A stretch of DNA of 64,000 nt, taken from NCBI RefSeq assembly GCF_009674825.1, contig NZ_WKJH01000003.1, forward strand, positions 62,001 through 126,000, read 5' to 3'. Under the pieces are notes generated by a model. It made no database searches. It saw nothing but the letters and a program-made list of their open reading frames with translations, and was not told the origin of the DNA. Shown in pieces: positions 9,312-18,575 of the stretch. Source of the stretch: Maribacter luteus (lineage in GTDB: Bacteria > Bacteroidota > Bacteroidia > Flavobacteriales > Flavobacteriaceae). Each line of letters starts with the position of its first letter. Position 1 is the stretch's first letter. Both the position numbers and the translations under genes were made by a program.

Positions 9312-9551
9312 ATGACAAGAAATGAAATACTTACATCGGTAAATGAAATATTCATTGAAACAATGGATAATAAAGATATCGTACTTGAAGAGAAAACACA
9401 GGCGGCTGACGTAGACGAATGGGATTCAATCATACACATTTTGTTGGTTGTGGCCATTGAGAAGAAATTCAATATCCGTTTTGCTTCCAATGAAATCCAG
9501 AACTGGAAAGATATTGGTGAGATAATCGATTCTATAAGTAGTAAAATTTAA
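9312..9551 (+). CDS. Acyl carrier protein (first of two)
   Basis: The protein has 79 residues and one four-helix carrier domain. The phosphopantetheine site is EWDSI with Ser39, and the following IIHILLVVAIEKKFNIRF matches helix II of ACPs. It differs clearly from a fatty-acid AcpP, which carries DSLD at this site. The gene begins 3 nt after the FkbH gene, so it is the natural acceptor for the FkbH product. A VOC gene follows 20 nt later. Confidence 0.9.
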   Translation: MTRNEILTSVNEIFIETMDNKDIVLEEKTQAADVDEWDSIIHILLVVAIEKKFNIRFASNEIQNWKDIGEIIDSISSKI

Positions 9552-9571
9552 TTGCATCAAAGGATAATTCT

Positions 9572-9994
9572 ATGGACAATCCAATTCAAAATAGTTCATT
9601 TGGACTTGACTTTCATCATACAGGCGTTCTTGTAACCGATATCGTTTCCTCCTTAGAACATTTTAGTATTGTTTTTGGAAAAGAAAGTATTTCCGAAATT
9701 TATGAGGTAAGTACACAAAAAGTCAAGGTTTGCTTCATTAAAAATGGCGAGAACAGTTTTTTGGAACTTGTTCAACCCTTGGGGGACGATTCTGTTGTTT
9801 CCAAGCTTTTGAAAAAAAGAATCAGTTATTATCATGTAGCATATAAGGTAAATGACATACATCATACTATTGAAAACTTAGAAAAGATAAATTACAAGTC
9901 GTTGGGCCTTTTTAATTCAGAAGCTTTTAAAGGCAATTTATGCGCATTTATGTATTCGCCAGATGGTCATCTGATCGAATTGATTGAAAACTAA
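9572..9994 (+). CDS. VOC-family protein (methylmalonyl-CoA epimerase-like fold)
   Basis: This single-polypeptide VOC protein of 140 residues has two beta-alpha-beta-beta-beta modules: LDFHHTGVLVTDI near residue 13, SFLELVQPL near 65, YYHVAYKV near 90 and MYSPDGHLIELIEN at the end. The conserved His and Glu positions (HHTG, FLEL, YHVAY, LIELIE) fit a metal-binding VOC site, as in methylmalonyl-CoA epimerase and glyoxalase. Its place between two ACP-linked steps suggests epimerisation or rearrangement of an alpha-hydroxy or branched acyl-ACP, but the substrate is unknown. Confidence 0.8.
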   Translation: MDNPIQNSSFGLDFHHTGVLVTDIVSSLEHFSIVFGKESISEIYEVSTQKVKVCFIKNGENSFLELVQPLGDDSVVSKLLKKRISYYHVAYKVNDIHHTIENLEKINYKSLGLFNSEAFKGNLCAFMYSPDGHLIELIEN

Positions 9995-10040
9995 TTTAAA
10001 ATGACTTTTTAAGACTTGAATAACATTTTATAGCGTTGTT

Positions 10041-10056
10041 GAACTTTAAAAAGTTC
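10041..10056 (+). other. Short hairpin between the VOC and KAS III genes
   Basis: GAACTT (10041-10046) pairs with AAGTTC (10051-10056) across a 4-nt TAAA centre. It lies in the 146-bp gap before the KAS III gene. It is too short to call a terminator with confidence, and could be a weak attenuator or chance. Confidence 0.25.
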
Positions 10057-10140
10057 TTATGAATTGGATTATTGAATGAATGGCACACGGGGCCTATTCT
10101 AAATTAACTTTTACAACTAATTAAAACCCATTGTTTCAAA

Positions 10141-11208
10141 ATGAACTTAAAATTTAAAAACAAAAAAATAACCGGAATACTTACCGTGTTGGGCGAAGAT
10201 GAAATCAAATTTGATGATGAGATAGCAAACTATGGCTTCACTAAAAGTCAATCCATGAAACTTAAAATGGTCATGGGCTACAACAAAAGAAGGGTTGTAA
10301 AAAAAGGAACTACAACATCTGATTTATGTGTATTCGGGCTAAACTATCTCTTCGACAAAGGACTCTTGAAGAAAGAGGATATTGATGCAATGATTTTAAT
10401 ATCGCAATCACCTGATCATCTTATGCCTGCAACCAGTTATATTGTTCATGGGAGATTAGGCTTAAAGCAGGACATGGCATGTATAGATATAAATCAAGGA
10501 TGTGCAGGTTATGTGACAGGCCTTAGTCAGGCATTTATGCTCTTGGAACAAGATGAAATAAAAAAAGTAGTGGTGATCAATGCCGATATCTTAAGTGCAA
10601 AGGTTTCTAAAAGTGACAGAAGTAGTGGCCCTTTGACCGGGGATGGCGCTACCATAACCATTGTGGAGAATGACCCTAATGGGGGAGTTATCTATGGTTC
10701 CGTAAAAAGTGATGGAACAGGAGCAGATGCATTGATTATTCCCGCAGGTGGATTTAAATTACCTTCAAGTGAAGAAACAGCAAAATTAGAGACAGACAAA
10801 TCAGGAAACGTAAAATCATTGGATCATTTGGACATGAAAGGCGACCTGATTTATAATTTTGTTATCAGGGAAGTCCCTCCAATGATAGATAACCTCTTGG
10901 AAAAAGCGGGAAAGACCAAAGAACAGGTCGATTATTTCATGTTTCACCAGCCCAATAAATTCATGTTGAAACAAGTAACTAAACAATTGGAAATCCCAGA
11001 AGACAAACTACCAACGAATGTTGTTGAGAATTTTGGCAATGCCAGTAGTGCTACGATTCCGACCACAATAGCCCATAATCTTGGGGAAAAATTGAAAACA
11101 AACTCATATTTGATTTGTATGGCCGGATTCGGTATTGGATTAAGTTGGACATCCATGTTGATGACTCTTGGGAATCTAAGTTTTTGTGAAAAAATTAATT
11201 ATAAATAA
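10141..11208 (+). CDS. Ketoacyl-ACP synthase III (FabH-like) of the polysaccharide locus
   Basis: This 355-residue thiolase-fold enzyme has a full KAS III triad: Cys121 in NQGCAGYVTG, His269 in FMFHQPNKF and Asn300 in ENFGNASSATIP. FabH-type enzymes condense an acyl donor with an acyl-ACP. Related KAS III proteins work with FkbH and ACP to transfer glyceryl groups in tetronate synthesis. The gene lies among sugar-modifying genes, with an ACP gene 5 nt downstream, and no other fatty-acid genes are nearby, so it is unlikely to be the housekeeping fabH. The inferred role is chain building or acyl transfer for a sugar substituent. Confidence 0.88.
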   Translation: MNLKFKNKKITGILTVLGEDEIKFDDEIANYGFTKSQSMKLKMVMGYNKRRVVKKGTTTSDLCVFGLNYLFDKGLLKKEDIDAMILISQSPDHLMPATSYIVHGRLGLKQDMACIDINQGCAGYVTGLSQAFMLLEQDEIKKVVVINADILSAKVSKSDRSSGPLTGDGATITIVENDPNGGVIYGSVKSDGTGADALIIPAGGFKLPSSEETAKLETDKSGNVKSLDHLDMKGDLIYNFVIREVPPMIDNLLEKAGKTKEQVDYFMFHQPNKFMLKQVTKQLEIPEDKLPTNVVENFGNASSATIPTTIAHNLGEKLKTNSYLICMAGFGIGLSWTSMLMTLGNLSFCEKINYK

Positions 11209-11213
11209 AGTAT

Positions 11214-11429
11214 ATGGAAAAATATTTATCAACTATAACCGAATTTTTAGAAGTCGACAGTGTTGATTTAAACGATTCGCTTACCTCCTTTGAGAGTTGG
11301 GATTCAATGACCATCTTAATGGTGATTGATTTTTGTGCAGGGGAGTATGGGATAAGTTTATCTGCAGATGAAATTGAAAACTCTGAAACCATTCTTGGCT
11401 TAAAGGAATTAATCGATTCTAAATTATAA
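11214..11429 (+). CDS. Acyl carrier protein (second)
   Basis: This 71-residue carrier protein has the phosphopantetheine site SWDSM with Ser31, followed by TILMVIDFCAGEYGISL. It is acidic and single-domain. It shares only the general carrier pattern with the ACP at 9,312, so the two are probably not interchangeable. It begins 5 nt after the KAS III gene, which suggests that it serves as KAS III extender or acceptor while the first ACP is loaded by FkbH. A hairpin follows the stop. Confidence 0.88.
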   Translation: MEKYLSTITEFLEVDSVDLNDSLTSFESWDSMTILMVIDFCAGEYGISLSADEIENSETILGLKELIDSKL

Positions 11430-11443
11430 ATCCAAACTGAATT

Positions 11444-11474
11444 AATCATATTTGATTCTTCCCCCAATATGATT
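11444..11474 (+). terminator. Possible terminator after the second ACP gene
   Basis: A perfect 9-bp stem, AATCATATT (11444-11452) with AATATGATT (11466-11474), closes a 13-nt loop and is followed by TTGTTTG. It sits 15 nt past the ACP stop. The AT-rich stem makes it weak, but the position fits the end of the KAS III-ACP pair. Confidence 0.45.
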
Positions 11475-11611
11475 TTGTTTGCCAAACCTAACTGTTTTTT
11501 GTTGGGTATGTAGACCAAGGATAAACAGCCAATTATGACCATTAGACCACAGTCATCCTTCTGATAGTCCTTCTATTACAAATGACCCATTAATTTTTAA
11601 AAAATATTTTT

Positions 11612-12715
11612 GTGATAAAATTTCTAGATCTTCAAAAAATCAATGCTTTCTATGCCCAAGAACTGAAGGAGGCAGCCAACAGGGTCATAGACTCCGGTTG
11701 GTATTTAATGGGAAAAGAATTATCCGCTTTCGAAAGCGATTATAATGAGTATTGTAAAACAAAGTTTACGATTGGGGTTGCCAATGGTCTAGATGCTCTT
11801 CGCCTTATTCTAAAGGCTTATATTGAACTTGGGGTAATGCAGAAAGGTGACGAAGTGATTGTCCCTGCCAATACATATATTGCCTCGATATTAGCTGTTA
11901 CGGACAATGAGCTTACCCCTGTATTTGTTGAGCCAAATATTAGTACATTTAATTTGGATGCTTCAAAAATTGAAGCTGCAATTACACCAAAGACAAAAGC
12001 CATCCTAACCGTTCATTTATATGGGCAAATTTCGATTGACCAACAAATGTTGGATATCTGTAACAAATATGATCTAAAACTTATTGAGGATGGGGCACAG
12101 TCCCATGGGGCCGAATGGCATGGGATGGTTTCCGGTGCCATTGGTGATGCCGCAGGGCATAGTTTTTATCCTGGTAAAAATCTTGGGGCCTTAGGGGATG
12201 CAGGTGCAGTTACCACGAAAGATGAAGGGTTATCCCAAGCGATAAGGGCACTTGCCAACTATGGATCCCATAAAAAATACGAAAACATATACCAAGGACT
12301 TAATTCACGTTTAGATGAAATACAGGCTGCCTTTCTAAACGTAAAATTGAAATATATTAAGGACGATATTGCCGGAAGAAGAAAAGTCGCCAATTACTAT
12401 TTGGAACATATCAATAACCCATCAATTGTATTACCGAAGGTAGTTCATGACAAAGGGCATGTTTGGCACTTGTTTGTTATTCGAACACAGGACAGGGATA
12501 AATTACAGCAACATCTTCTGAATGAAGGTATACAGACCCTTATCCACTACCCTATTCCCCCACACAAACAGGAGGCCTATAAAAAATATAAGGATTTGCA
12601 TCTTCCGATCACCGAACAAATACACAAAGAAGTGTTGAGCTTGCCCATAAGTGCTGTAATAACCCAGGATGAAATAGAACAAGTGGTCAAATCACTAAAT
12701 AGCTATAATGACTGA
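11612..12715 (+). CDS. DegT/DnrJ/EryC1/StrS aminotransferase (FdtB/QdtB-like)
   Basis: This PLP enzyme of 367 residues should aminate C3 of the dTDP-3-keto-6-deoxyhexose made by the ketoisomerases. Landmarks are [13 protein letters not shown] (84-96), HLYGQ, the PLP-contacting EDGAQSHGA (Asp160), and the Schiff-base lysine Lys189 in [15 protein letters not shown]. Later [10 protein letters not shown] and [12 protein letters not shown] are typical of sugar aminotransferases. The start is GTG at 11612. It overlaps wzx by 8 nt. Being on the far side of the ACP/KAS III genes from rfbBA and the ketoisomerases, it brackets the acyl module as one pathway. Confidence 0.92.
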   Translation: MIKFLDLQKINAFYAQELKEAANRVIDSGWYLMGKELSAFESDYNEYCKTKFTIGVANGLDALRLILKAYIELGVMQKGDEVIVPANTYIASILAVTDNELTPVFVEPNISTFNLDASKIEAAITPKTKAILTVHLYGQISIDQQMLDICNKYDLKLIEDGAQSHGAEWHGMVSGAIGDAAGHSFYPGKNLGALGDAGAVTTKDEGLSQAIRALANYGSHKKYENIYQGLNSRLDEIQAAFLNVKLKYIKDDIAGRRKVANYYLEHINNPSIVLPKVVHDKGHVWHLFVIRTQDRDKLQQHLLNEGIQTLIHYPIPPHKQEAYKKYKDLHLPITEQIHKEVLSLPISAVITQDEIEQVVKSLNSYND

Positions 12716-14213
12716 AAACAGTACCAAAAATAAAAACAGTAGTTATAGGCAAATTATGAAGGCGACCTCTATTTTCGGGGGAGTCCAAGTTTTCAATATT
12801 ATAATTTCCATTGTTAGGTCCAAAGTTATCGCCCTATTATTGGGCCCTGCCGGTATGGGTATCGCAGGTCTTTTGAATTCTACCTTGAATATCATAGGGT
12901 CTATTTCCAATTTCGGTCTGGGCATAAGTGCAGTCAAAGATATTGCCGAAGCCAACCAAGAAGGAGATGAAATTCAAATCTCAAGGGTAATTATCGTGAT
13001 GCGCCGTTTAGTCTGGTTTACAGGTCTATTAGGAGCAATCGCAACCTTTTTTCTTGCTCCATGGTTAAGTGAATTATCTTTTGGCAACCACGAATATACT
13101 ATTGCCTTTAGATGGCTTTCAATTACCCTATTAGTAAAACAACTTTCTAGCGGCCAATTTGTTTTATTACAAGGAATGCGCAAATTGAACCACTTGGCCA
13201 AGGCTAACATGTTGGGTTCTGTTTTTGGATTGATCATTACGATTCCCTTATATTATTATTACAACATAGAAGGTATAGTTCCGGCCATTATTATAACGGC
13301 CTTCATGACTTTAGCCATAAACCGATATTTTTCCAGCAAAATAAAAATCCGGGAAACCAAGGTTTCAGCGAAAGAAACCAAGGTCATAGGAAAAGGGATG
13401 CTTGTTTTAGGTTTCGTGCTAAGCTTATCCGGTTTAATGGCAAGTGCAGAATCCTATGTAGTTCGGATTTTCATTAGCAATATTGGGGGCATAGAGGAAG
13501 TAGGGCTCTATAATGCGGGTGTCGCCATCATTACAACCTATGTGGGGTTGGTATTTACGGCTATGGGAACGGACTACTATCCAAGGCTGGCAGGTGTTTC
13601 AAAAGATAATGTGAAAACGGCCGAATTGATAAATCAACAGGCCGAAATTGCCGTATTGATATTGGCACCCATATTGGCCACATTTTTAATTTTCATAAAT
13701 TGGGTTATTATCATATTGTATTCCGATAAATTTATTGGGGTAAGTGCCATGATATACTGGGCTGCACTAGGTATGTTCTTTAAAGCGGCAAGTTGGTGTA
13801 TTGCTTTTATCTTTCCTGCTAAAGGTGCCAGTAAGCTGTACTTTTGGAATGAGCTCGTAGCCATAATAATTCTTGGTGGATCAAACGTATTGGGCTATTA
13901 TTTAGCAGGTTTAACAGGCTTAGGAATATCCTTTTTAGTTGCCTATTTTATCTATCTGATACAAGTGTTTCTAGTGGCCAAGACCAAATATGATTTTTCT
14001 TTCCATTCAGATTTTTTAAAAATATTCATTATTCAATTCTTATTGACCCTATGTTGTTTCCTAACGGTTAAATTCATAGTAACCCCTTGGTCTTATTTTA
14101 TTGGCATGCCCTTTATCCTAATTTCATTATGGTATTCTTATAAGGAATTGGACAAGAGAATAAATATAAAGGGTATAATTAACAAATTCAGAAACAAATT
14201 CAGAAATAAATAA
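12708..14213 (+). CDS. wzx: Wzx-type O-antigen/polysaccharide flippase
   Basis: The 501-residue integral membrane protein (MOP superfamily, about 12-14 hydrophobic segments) translocates undecaprenyl-linked repeat units across the inner membrane. The N-terminal [32 protein letters not shown] is the usual start of RfbX/Wzx proteins, and [29 protein letters not shown] is a recognisable mid-protein segment. It overlaps the aminotransferase by 8 nt and the next glycosyltransferase by 1 nt. The C-terminus ends in a repeated [10 protein letters not shown] sequence encoded by a 12-bp tandem repeat. Confidence 0.92.
   Translation: MTENSTKNKNSSYRQIMKATSIFGGVQVFNIIISIVRSKVIALLLGPAGMGIAGLLNSTLNIIGSISNFGLGISAVKDIAEANQEGDEIQISRVIIVMRRLVWFTGLLGAIATFFLAPWLSELSFGNHEYTIAFRWLSITLLVKQLSSGQFVLLQGMRKLNHLAKANMLGSVFGLIITIPLYYYYNIEGIVPAIIITAFMTLAINRYFSSKIKIRETKVSAKETKVIGKGMLVLGFVLSLSGLMASAESYVVRIFISNIGGIEEVGLYNAGVAIITTYVGLVFTAMGTDYYPRLAGVSKDNVKTAELINQQAEIAVLILAPILATFLIFINWVIIILYSDKFIGVSAMIYWAALGMFFKAASWCIAFIFPAKGASKLYFWNELVAIIILGGSNVLGYYLAGLTGLGISFLVAYFIYLIQVFLVAKTKYDFSFHSDFLKIFIIQFLLTLCCFLTVKFIVTPWSYFIGMPFILISLWYSYKELDKRINIKGIINKFRNKFRNK
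14182..14205 (+). repeat. 12-bp tandem repeat at the 3' end of wzx
   Basis: ACAAATTCAGAA occurs twice in succession (14182-14193 and 14194-14205), followed by ATAAATAATG, which holds the wzx stop and the next ATG. It encodes the repeated FRNK tail. Copy-number change would add or remove four residues without shifting frame. Confidence 0.8.
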
Positions 14214-15226
14214 TGCAGTTGACTCATAAAGAAATAACAAACAAACCGATGGGTGCTGAAATTACGTTACCCCCGTTGGTATCCATTGTGGTGGTAACCT
14301 ATAATTCTGCCCAATTTGTTTTGGAGACCCTGGAAAGTGCGAGAAACCAATCCTATAAAAATATAGAATTGATAATAACCGATGATTGCTCAACGGATAA
14401 CACTCTAGAAATATGTTCAACATGGTTACAGAAAAACAAAGCCGAATTTGTTCATTCAACCATTATTACCCATGACAAGAATACAGGAATCGCAGCAAAT
14501 TGCAATCGTGGTTTTACTGCTGCCAAAGGGGAATGGATAAAAGGAATCGCTGGAGACGACATATTATTTCCTGATTGTATTTTAGATAGCATTGAGTTCT
14601 CTAAAATAGATAACGCAATCAATATTTTCCAGTCCTTGGCCAAAAATTATTTAGACACTTTTGAAGAATGTAATTTTCAAAGTATAACGGCCAATAAAAA
14701 TTACCCCTATGGCCACTTAACCAGTAAGCAACAATACGAAATACTTCAATATGCCAGTTTTCCAATTGCGTCAGCAGTTTTTATGAAACGATCTTTTTTC
14801 ATGGATATGGGTAAGTATGACGAATCCTTACCTCTTGAAGACTGGCCATTTTGGTTAAAAATCACAAAACGAAATCAAAAAATATACCAACTCAATAAAG
14901 TAACGGTCGGTTACAGGATCCATAATAAATCGGCATTCCATCAAAAACAGAACAAGTCTATATTTTCAAAATATTACTTAAGAGACCGAATGGTTTATGA
15001 TAAATACATTAAAGGTAATTGTAGTAAAACCACTAAATTCTTTATCAATTATAAACATTATATTCAAGTTTATTTTGACAAGTTACGATTGAACAATAAA
15101 TCAATTTATCCGATTAAGGCTCTATTTTATCTATTGAACAAGCCTTATCAATACCGAGTAAAACATTTATTATCAACATTTGAGCATCAAATTAATAAAG
15201 AGGATTTAAAAAACGTAGAAGTATAG
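14213..15226 (+). CDS. Glycosyltransferase family 2 (first of a paralogous pair)
   Basis: This cytoplasmic GT2 enzyme of 337 residues has LVSIVVVTYNSAQFVLETLESA at the N-terminus, TDDCSTDNT near residue 60, and a GDDILF metal/nucleotide site near 115, the usual GT-A order. The acceptor-side segment LPLEDWPFWLKIT is shared with the next gene. It overlaps wzx by 1 nt. The sugar donor cannot be read from sequence. It probably adds one sugar of the repeat unit, and its link to wzx suggests that it is specific to this strain. Confidence 0.9.
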   Translation: MQLTHKEITNKPMGAEITLPPLVSIVVVTYNSAQFVLETLESARNQSYKNIELIITDDCSTDNTLEICSTWLQKNKAEFVHSTIITHDKNTGIAANCNRGFTAAKGEWIKGIAGDDILFPDCILDSIEFSKIDNAINIFQSLAKNYLDTFEECNFQSITANKNYPYGHLTSKQQYEILQYASFPIASAVFMKRSFFMDMGKYDESLPLEDWPFWLKITKRNQKIYQLNKVTVGYRIHNKSAFHQKQNKSIFSKYYLRDRMVYDKYIKGNCSKTTKFFINYKHYIQVYFDKLRLNNKSIYPIKALFYLLNKPYQYRVKHLLSTFEHQINKEDLKNVEV

Positions 15227-15417
15227 CATATAAAAATCCTTTTATTTTCACCGTTTTGGTTTTAGAAAAACTAATAAAGGAAAATAATACGGAAGGACCT
15301 AAGGATAAGTACCATCTATCCTACTTTTTACGGCAAAACCTTATCCAATTTTGATCCTATTATGGTATGGTAATTAAAGAATAGCTGTCACAGAATCTCC
15401 AATAGTTAATTAATATC

Positions 15418-16401
15418 ATGATGAAAAAGGAGCAAATAAAACCAAATACAGGCGATAATTCAACGAATCCCTTGGTATCTATTGTTGTAATCACTTACAA
15501 TTCAGCAAACTTTATCCTTGAGACCTTGGAAAGTGCCAAGGCACAATCCTATGCAAATATAGAATTGATTATAACCGACGACTGCTCCACTGATAATACC
15601 TTAGAGATTTGTAAGGAATGGTTGGTCAGGAACAATACACGCTTTGTTCAGACAGCCCTAATTACCTCGGACAAAAACACTGGAATCGCGGCAAACTGCA
15701 ATCGTGGTTTTACAGCGGCAAAAGGAGAATGGATTAAAGGAATTGCCGGAGACGACATCCTGTTCAAGGATTGTGTCCTAGATAGTATCCAATATATTAC
15801 TGAACATAGAGAAGTTAATATCTTCCAATCTTTAGCTAAAATTTACATTGACACCTTTGACGAAATCCATTTTCAGCGCATATCCTCGAATTTAAATCAT
15901 CCGTTTAGTTTTGCTTCAAGTGAACAACAATTTAAATTATTACAATACCAGAGTTATCCTATTGCCCCTGCCATTTTCATGAAACGATCTTTTTTCATAA
16001 ATATGGGTAAGTATGACGAATCCTTACCTCTTGAAGATTGGCCTTTCTGGTTAAAAATAACCAAAAGAAATGAAAAAATATACCAATTGGATAAAGTAAC
16101 CGTCGGTTATAGAATTCACAATAAATCAGCTTTCAATCAAAAAAAAGAAAGTACTATCTTCTCAAAGTATTATTTAACGGATAGGGCCGTCCATAAAAAA
16201 TTTGTTTTTGGAAATTGTTCCAAATCGACTAAATTTTTTATTGACTATAAACACTATACCAGATTATATTTTGATAAATTGGGGTTGAACAATAATTCTT
16301 TCTTTTTATGTAAAGCTTTGTTCTATGTTTTAAATAAACCTTATTCTTATCATTTGAAATATCTTCTGTCTAGAATAAAGACCGAAAGAATGACCAGCTG
16401 A
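15418..16401 (+). CDS. Glycosyltransferase family 2 (second of the paralogous pair)
   Basis: The 327-residue protein is a close paralogue of the GT2 at 14,213: LVSIVVITYNSANFILETLESAK, TDDCSTDNTLEIC, the GDDILF site and the same LPLEDWPFWLKIT segment. The two genes are separated by 191 bp with no gene. A 65-bp stretch (14,783 onward versus 15,979 onward) has only three mismatches although other parts differ much more. The pair probably arose by tandem duplication and now adds two similar linkages, or one linkage to different acceptors. Confidence 0.9.
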   Translation: MMKKEQIKPNTGDNSTNPLVSIVVITYNSANFILETLESAKAQSYANIELIITDDCSTDNTLEICKEWLVRNNTRFVQTALITSDKNTGIAANCNRGFTAAKGEWIKGIAGDDILFKDCVLDSIQYITEHREVNIFQSLAKIYIDTFDEIHFQRISSNLNHPFSFASSEQQFKLLQYQSYPIAPAIFMKRSFFINMGKYDESLPLEDWPFWLKITKRNEKIYQLDKVTVGYRIHNKSAFNQKKESTIFSKYYLTDRAVHKKFVFGNCSKSTKFFIDYKHYTRLYFDKLGLNNNSFFLCKALFYVLNKPYSYHLKYLLSRIKTERMTS

Positions 16402-16669
16402 ACAAGTCCTTCAAAGTCTCACCCATATAAAAGAACATGTTATCCTTTCGTTCCACTTGTACTCTTTTTTCATTTAATATAGTCCATGCTTCAAAGGCAC
16501 TTATTGCATTGAGTTTGAAATCTATTAAATCATATATAGTAGCTTAAAACTACTTCGTAAATCTATTACGAAAATCACATAATCAGGATAAACATTTTGA
16601 CTTCCGTAAAAAAAGGAAAAGCTTGACCCCTACATTTTTTAAATTACAACCTTTCGTTAATTATATGCC

Positions 16670-17581
16670 CTATTTATGGGTTGCTTTTCGGTAATCTCTA
16701 AGTCCTTTATTATATCCTTTTATTGCGGTCATCGCTTTTTTCCAATCCCAAGTGGCAAAAACATACAACCCAATAATGGACCAAAAATGGGCGAGTTTAT
16801 TTGATAAAATTTGGGGGAAATTTTTTTCGAAAATATATCTATGGTTGTACATATACATACGTCTATTCTCAAAGTAATTTCCTCTCCCTCCAGCTGCATG
16901 TCTATGCTCTGCCTTAGCTCTTGGATTGTAAAATAATTTATATTTTTTAGAGACACGACGCGAAAAATCTATATCCTCCATATAAGAATAGGCCGAAAAA
17001 TGTTCATCAAATTCAAATTCATCAAAAACTTCCTTTTTATATGCCGTTATGCCCCCTGATAGTACTTCAGTATCTAAAAACATCTTCTTTCCATGGGGAA
17101 AACCCGGAAATCCGGATTTTCTAAATTTACCATTACCGTAACCGTGCCTTAACAGAAAAAACCTTAAAGCCCTTGTATATAATTTAGTCTTGAATGTGGC
17201 CACCTTAATATCGGTCATTGCGCCCATCCCTCCAAAATAATCATTATTATCCTTAAAAACCTTTACCATATCTTCTAAGAAATCATCCTCAAGAATCAAA
17301 TCATCATCAAAAAAGAAAAATAGCTCTCCCTTGGCTGCTTTTATGCCAATATTTCGTTGTTTTGTTAAGCCAGGTTCAGAATAAATAATATTAATGAACT
17401 TTGTTTTACCGAAAATGACCTCTAAATCAACGTGGGTAATCTTTTCTTTATCACTACTATCAACAATAATTATCTCATAGTTCGTATAAGTCTGTGAAAC
17501 AATAGAATTACATATACGTAATAATATTTCTCTTCTATTTCTAGTACAAATTATGATACTTGTACGAATATTTTCCTCCAT
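16670..17581 (-). CDS. Glycosyltransferase family 2
   Basis: This 303-residue GT2 protein starts with TSIIICTRNRREILLRICNSI, followed by IIIVDSSDKEKI and the FFFDDDLILEDDF site around residue 90, which carries the DDD metal-binding motif. A downstream block, SGGITAYKKEVFDEFEFDEHF then SYMEDIDFSRRVSKKYK, is typical of rhamnosyl/galactosyl-type GT2 enzymes with an ED catalytic pair. It is the last gene of the minus-strand capD-wza-wzc-VOC unit and is convergent with the GT2 at 15,418. The donor is unknown. Confidence 0.9.
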   Translation of the reverse strand: MEENIRTSIIICTRNRREILLRICNSIVSQTYTNYEIIIVDSSDKEKITHVDLEVIFGKTKFINIIYSEPGLTKQRNIGIKAAKGELFFFFDDDLILEDDFLEDMVKVFKDNNDYFGGMGAMTDIKVATFKTKLYTRALRFFLLRHGYGNGKFRKSGFPGFPHGKKMFLDTEVLSGGITAYKKEVFDEFEFDEHFSAYSYMEDIDFSRRVSKKYKLFYNPRAKAEHRHAAGGRGNYFENRRMYMYNHRYIFEKNFPQILSNKLAHFWSIIGLYVFATWDWKKAMTAIKGYNKGLRDYRKATHK

Positions 17582-17677
17582 ATGATCTTTATAACAGAAT
17601 CTTTAAGAATACTAGTTTTACTGTATTCCAAAATTCTAATTCAACTTATTCTATAATTAGCTTAATTGATGAACTCC

Positions 17678-18544
17678 CTAATCTGTGCAATTTTTCTTTG
17701 ATTCAATTATTTTTATCAACAATTGATCAGGTCCACGAAGAGTAAAGGTCTTATGACCATAAACCGGATCCTGCTTCAATTCCTCAACAATTTCAATATT
17801 AGCAGATTTTAATTGTCCATAAATTGATTCAACGCATTCAAATGAAAAACCAAGATGGCCAAAAGGGGCATTATCAGTAGGCTCAAAAGGCTCATTCAAC
17901 CACCAGGATTCTTTCCCTTCCGGTTTACCAAACACAACAATATCTATATCATTTACCGTTATGAAATTCCATTTGAAACCCCTTGGATTATCAACAGCCT
18001 TTCTATAAACTGAATCTAATCCTAGGTTAGACGAAAACCATCGCATAGTTGCATCCACATCTGTGGCCAACAAGTGAATATGCTCAAAGGCATGTCCCTT
18101 TTTACGTGTATAAACTTCAACCAGTTCTTGGTTAGGCCCTAAAAAATACATGAAATGATCCTCATCAAGGGAGGTTACGGGGGTATGCACTTCTATACCT
18201 TCCTTAACCCGCCAATCCATTTCCAATTGAGCATCTTCCCCTGACCATCCGATATGCCATAAGCTCAAGTTTTTATTGACTATAGGTATTTCTTCAACCT
18301 GATTCAAAAACAGCAATGTCTTATCTGCATCCAAGACATCATTATCATTGAAATACCTTACTCTTTTGGCGCCAAAGTACTTTTCATAAAAAGAGAGACT
18401 AACTTCATAATCTACAACATTTAAACCAATATGATGTAAATTGGCAGATTCAGATACTTTAAACCGTCCGATATTTGCAATCGAATATTTAAATTCAGAA
18501 AGAATTGACCTTACCTTTCGATACAAATTCAGTATAAACTTCAT
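17678..18544 (-). CDS. Two-domain VOC (glyoxalase/dioxygenase-fold) protein
   Basis: The 288-residue protein carries two VOC domains. The first has NLHHIGLNVVDYEVSLSFYE (about 34-53) and ELVEVYTRK. The second begins FEHIHLLATDVDATMRWFSS and contains GHLGFSFECVESIY and a final RGPDQLLIKIIE. His and Glu residues at the usual metal positions are present, so it may be catalytic. It follows wzc by 31 nt in the same direction and precedes a GT2. VOC proteins are not core export components, so it probably acts on a sugar or acyl intermediate. I do not recognise a characterised orthologue. Confidence 0.8.
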   Translation of the reverse strand: MKFILNLYRKVRSILSEFKYSIANIGRFKVSESANLHHIGLNVVDYEVSLSFYEKYFGAKRVRYFNDNDVLDADKTLLFLNQVEEIPIVNKNLSLWHIGWSGEDAQLEMDWRVKEGIEVHTPVTSLDEDHFMYFLGPNQELVEVYTRKKGHAFEHIHLLATDVDATMRWFSSNLGLDSVYRKAVDNPRGFKWNFITVNDIDIVVFGKPEGKESWWLNEPFEPTDNAPFGHLGFSFECVESIYGQLKSANIEIVEELKQDPVYGHKTFTLRGPDQLLIKIIESKKNCTD

Positions 18545-18575
18545 CTAGATGGTTTGGTTATTTTTTCATAATTCT

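Noticed and set aside
10141-11208. KAS III as the housekeeping fabH
   Set aside because: No fatty-acid genes (plsX, rpmF, fabD) are nearby, and it is tightly embedded among sugar and FkbH/ACP genes.
2472-18575. Bracketed segment as an integrase-borne genomic island
   Set aside because: I found no integrase, recombinase or relaxase gene in it. The wzc-tail repeats fit homologous cassette exchange better than site-specific integration.
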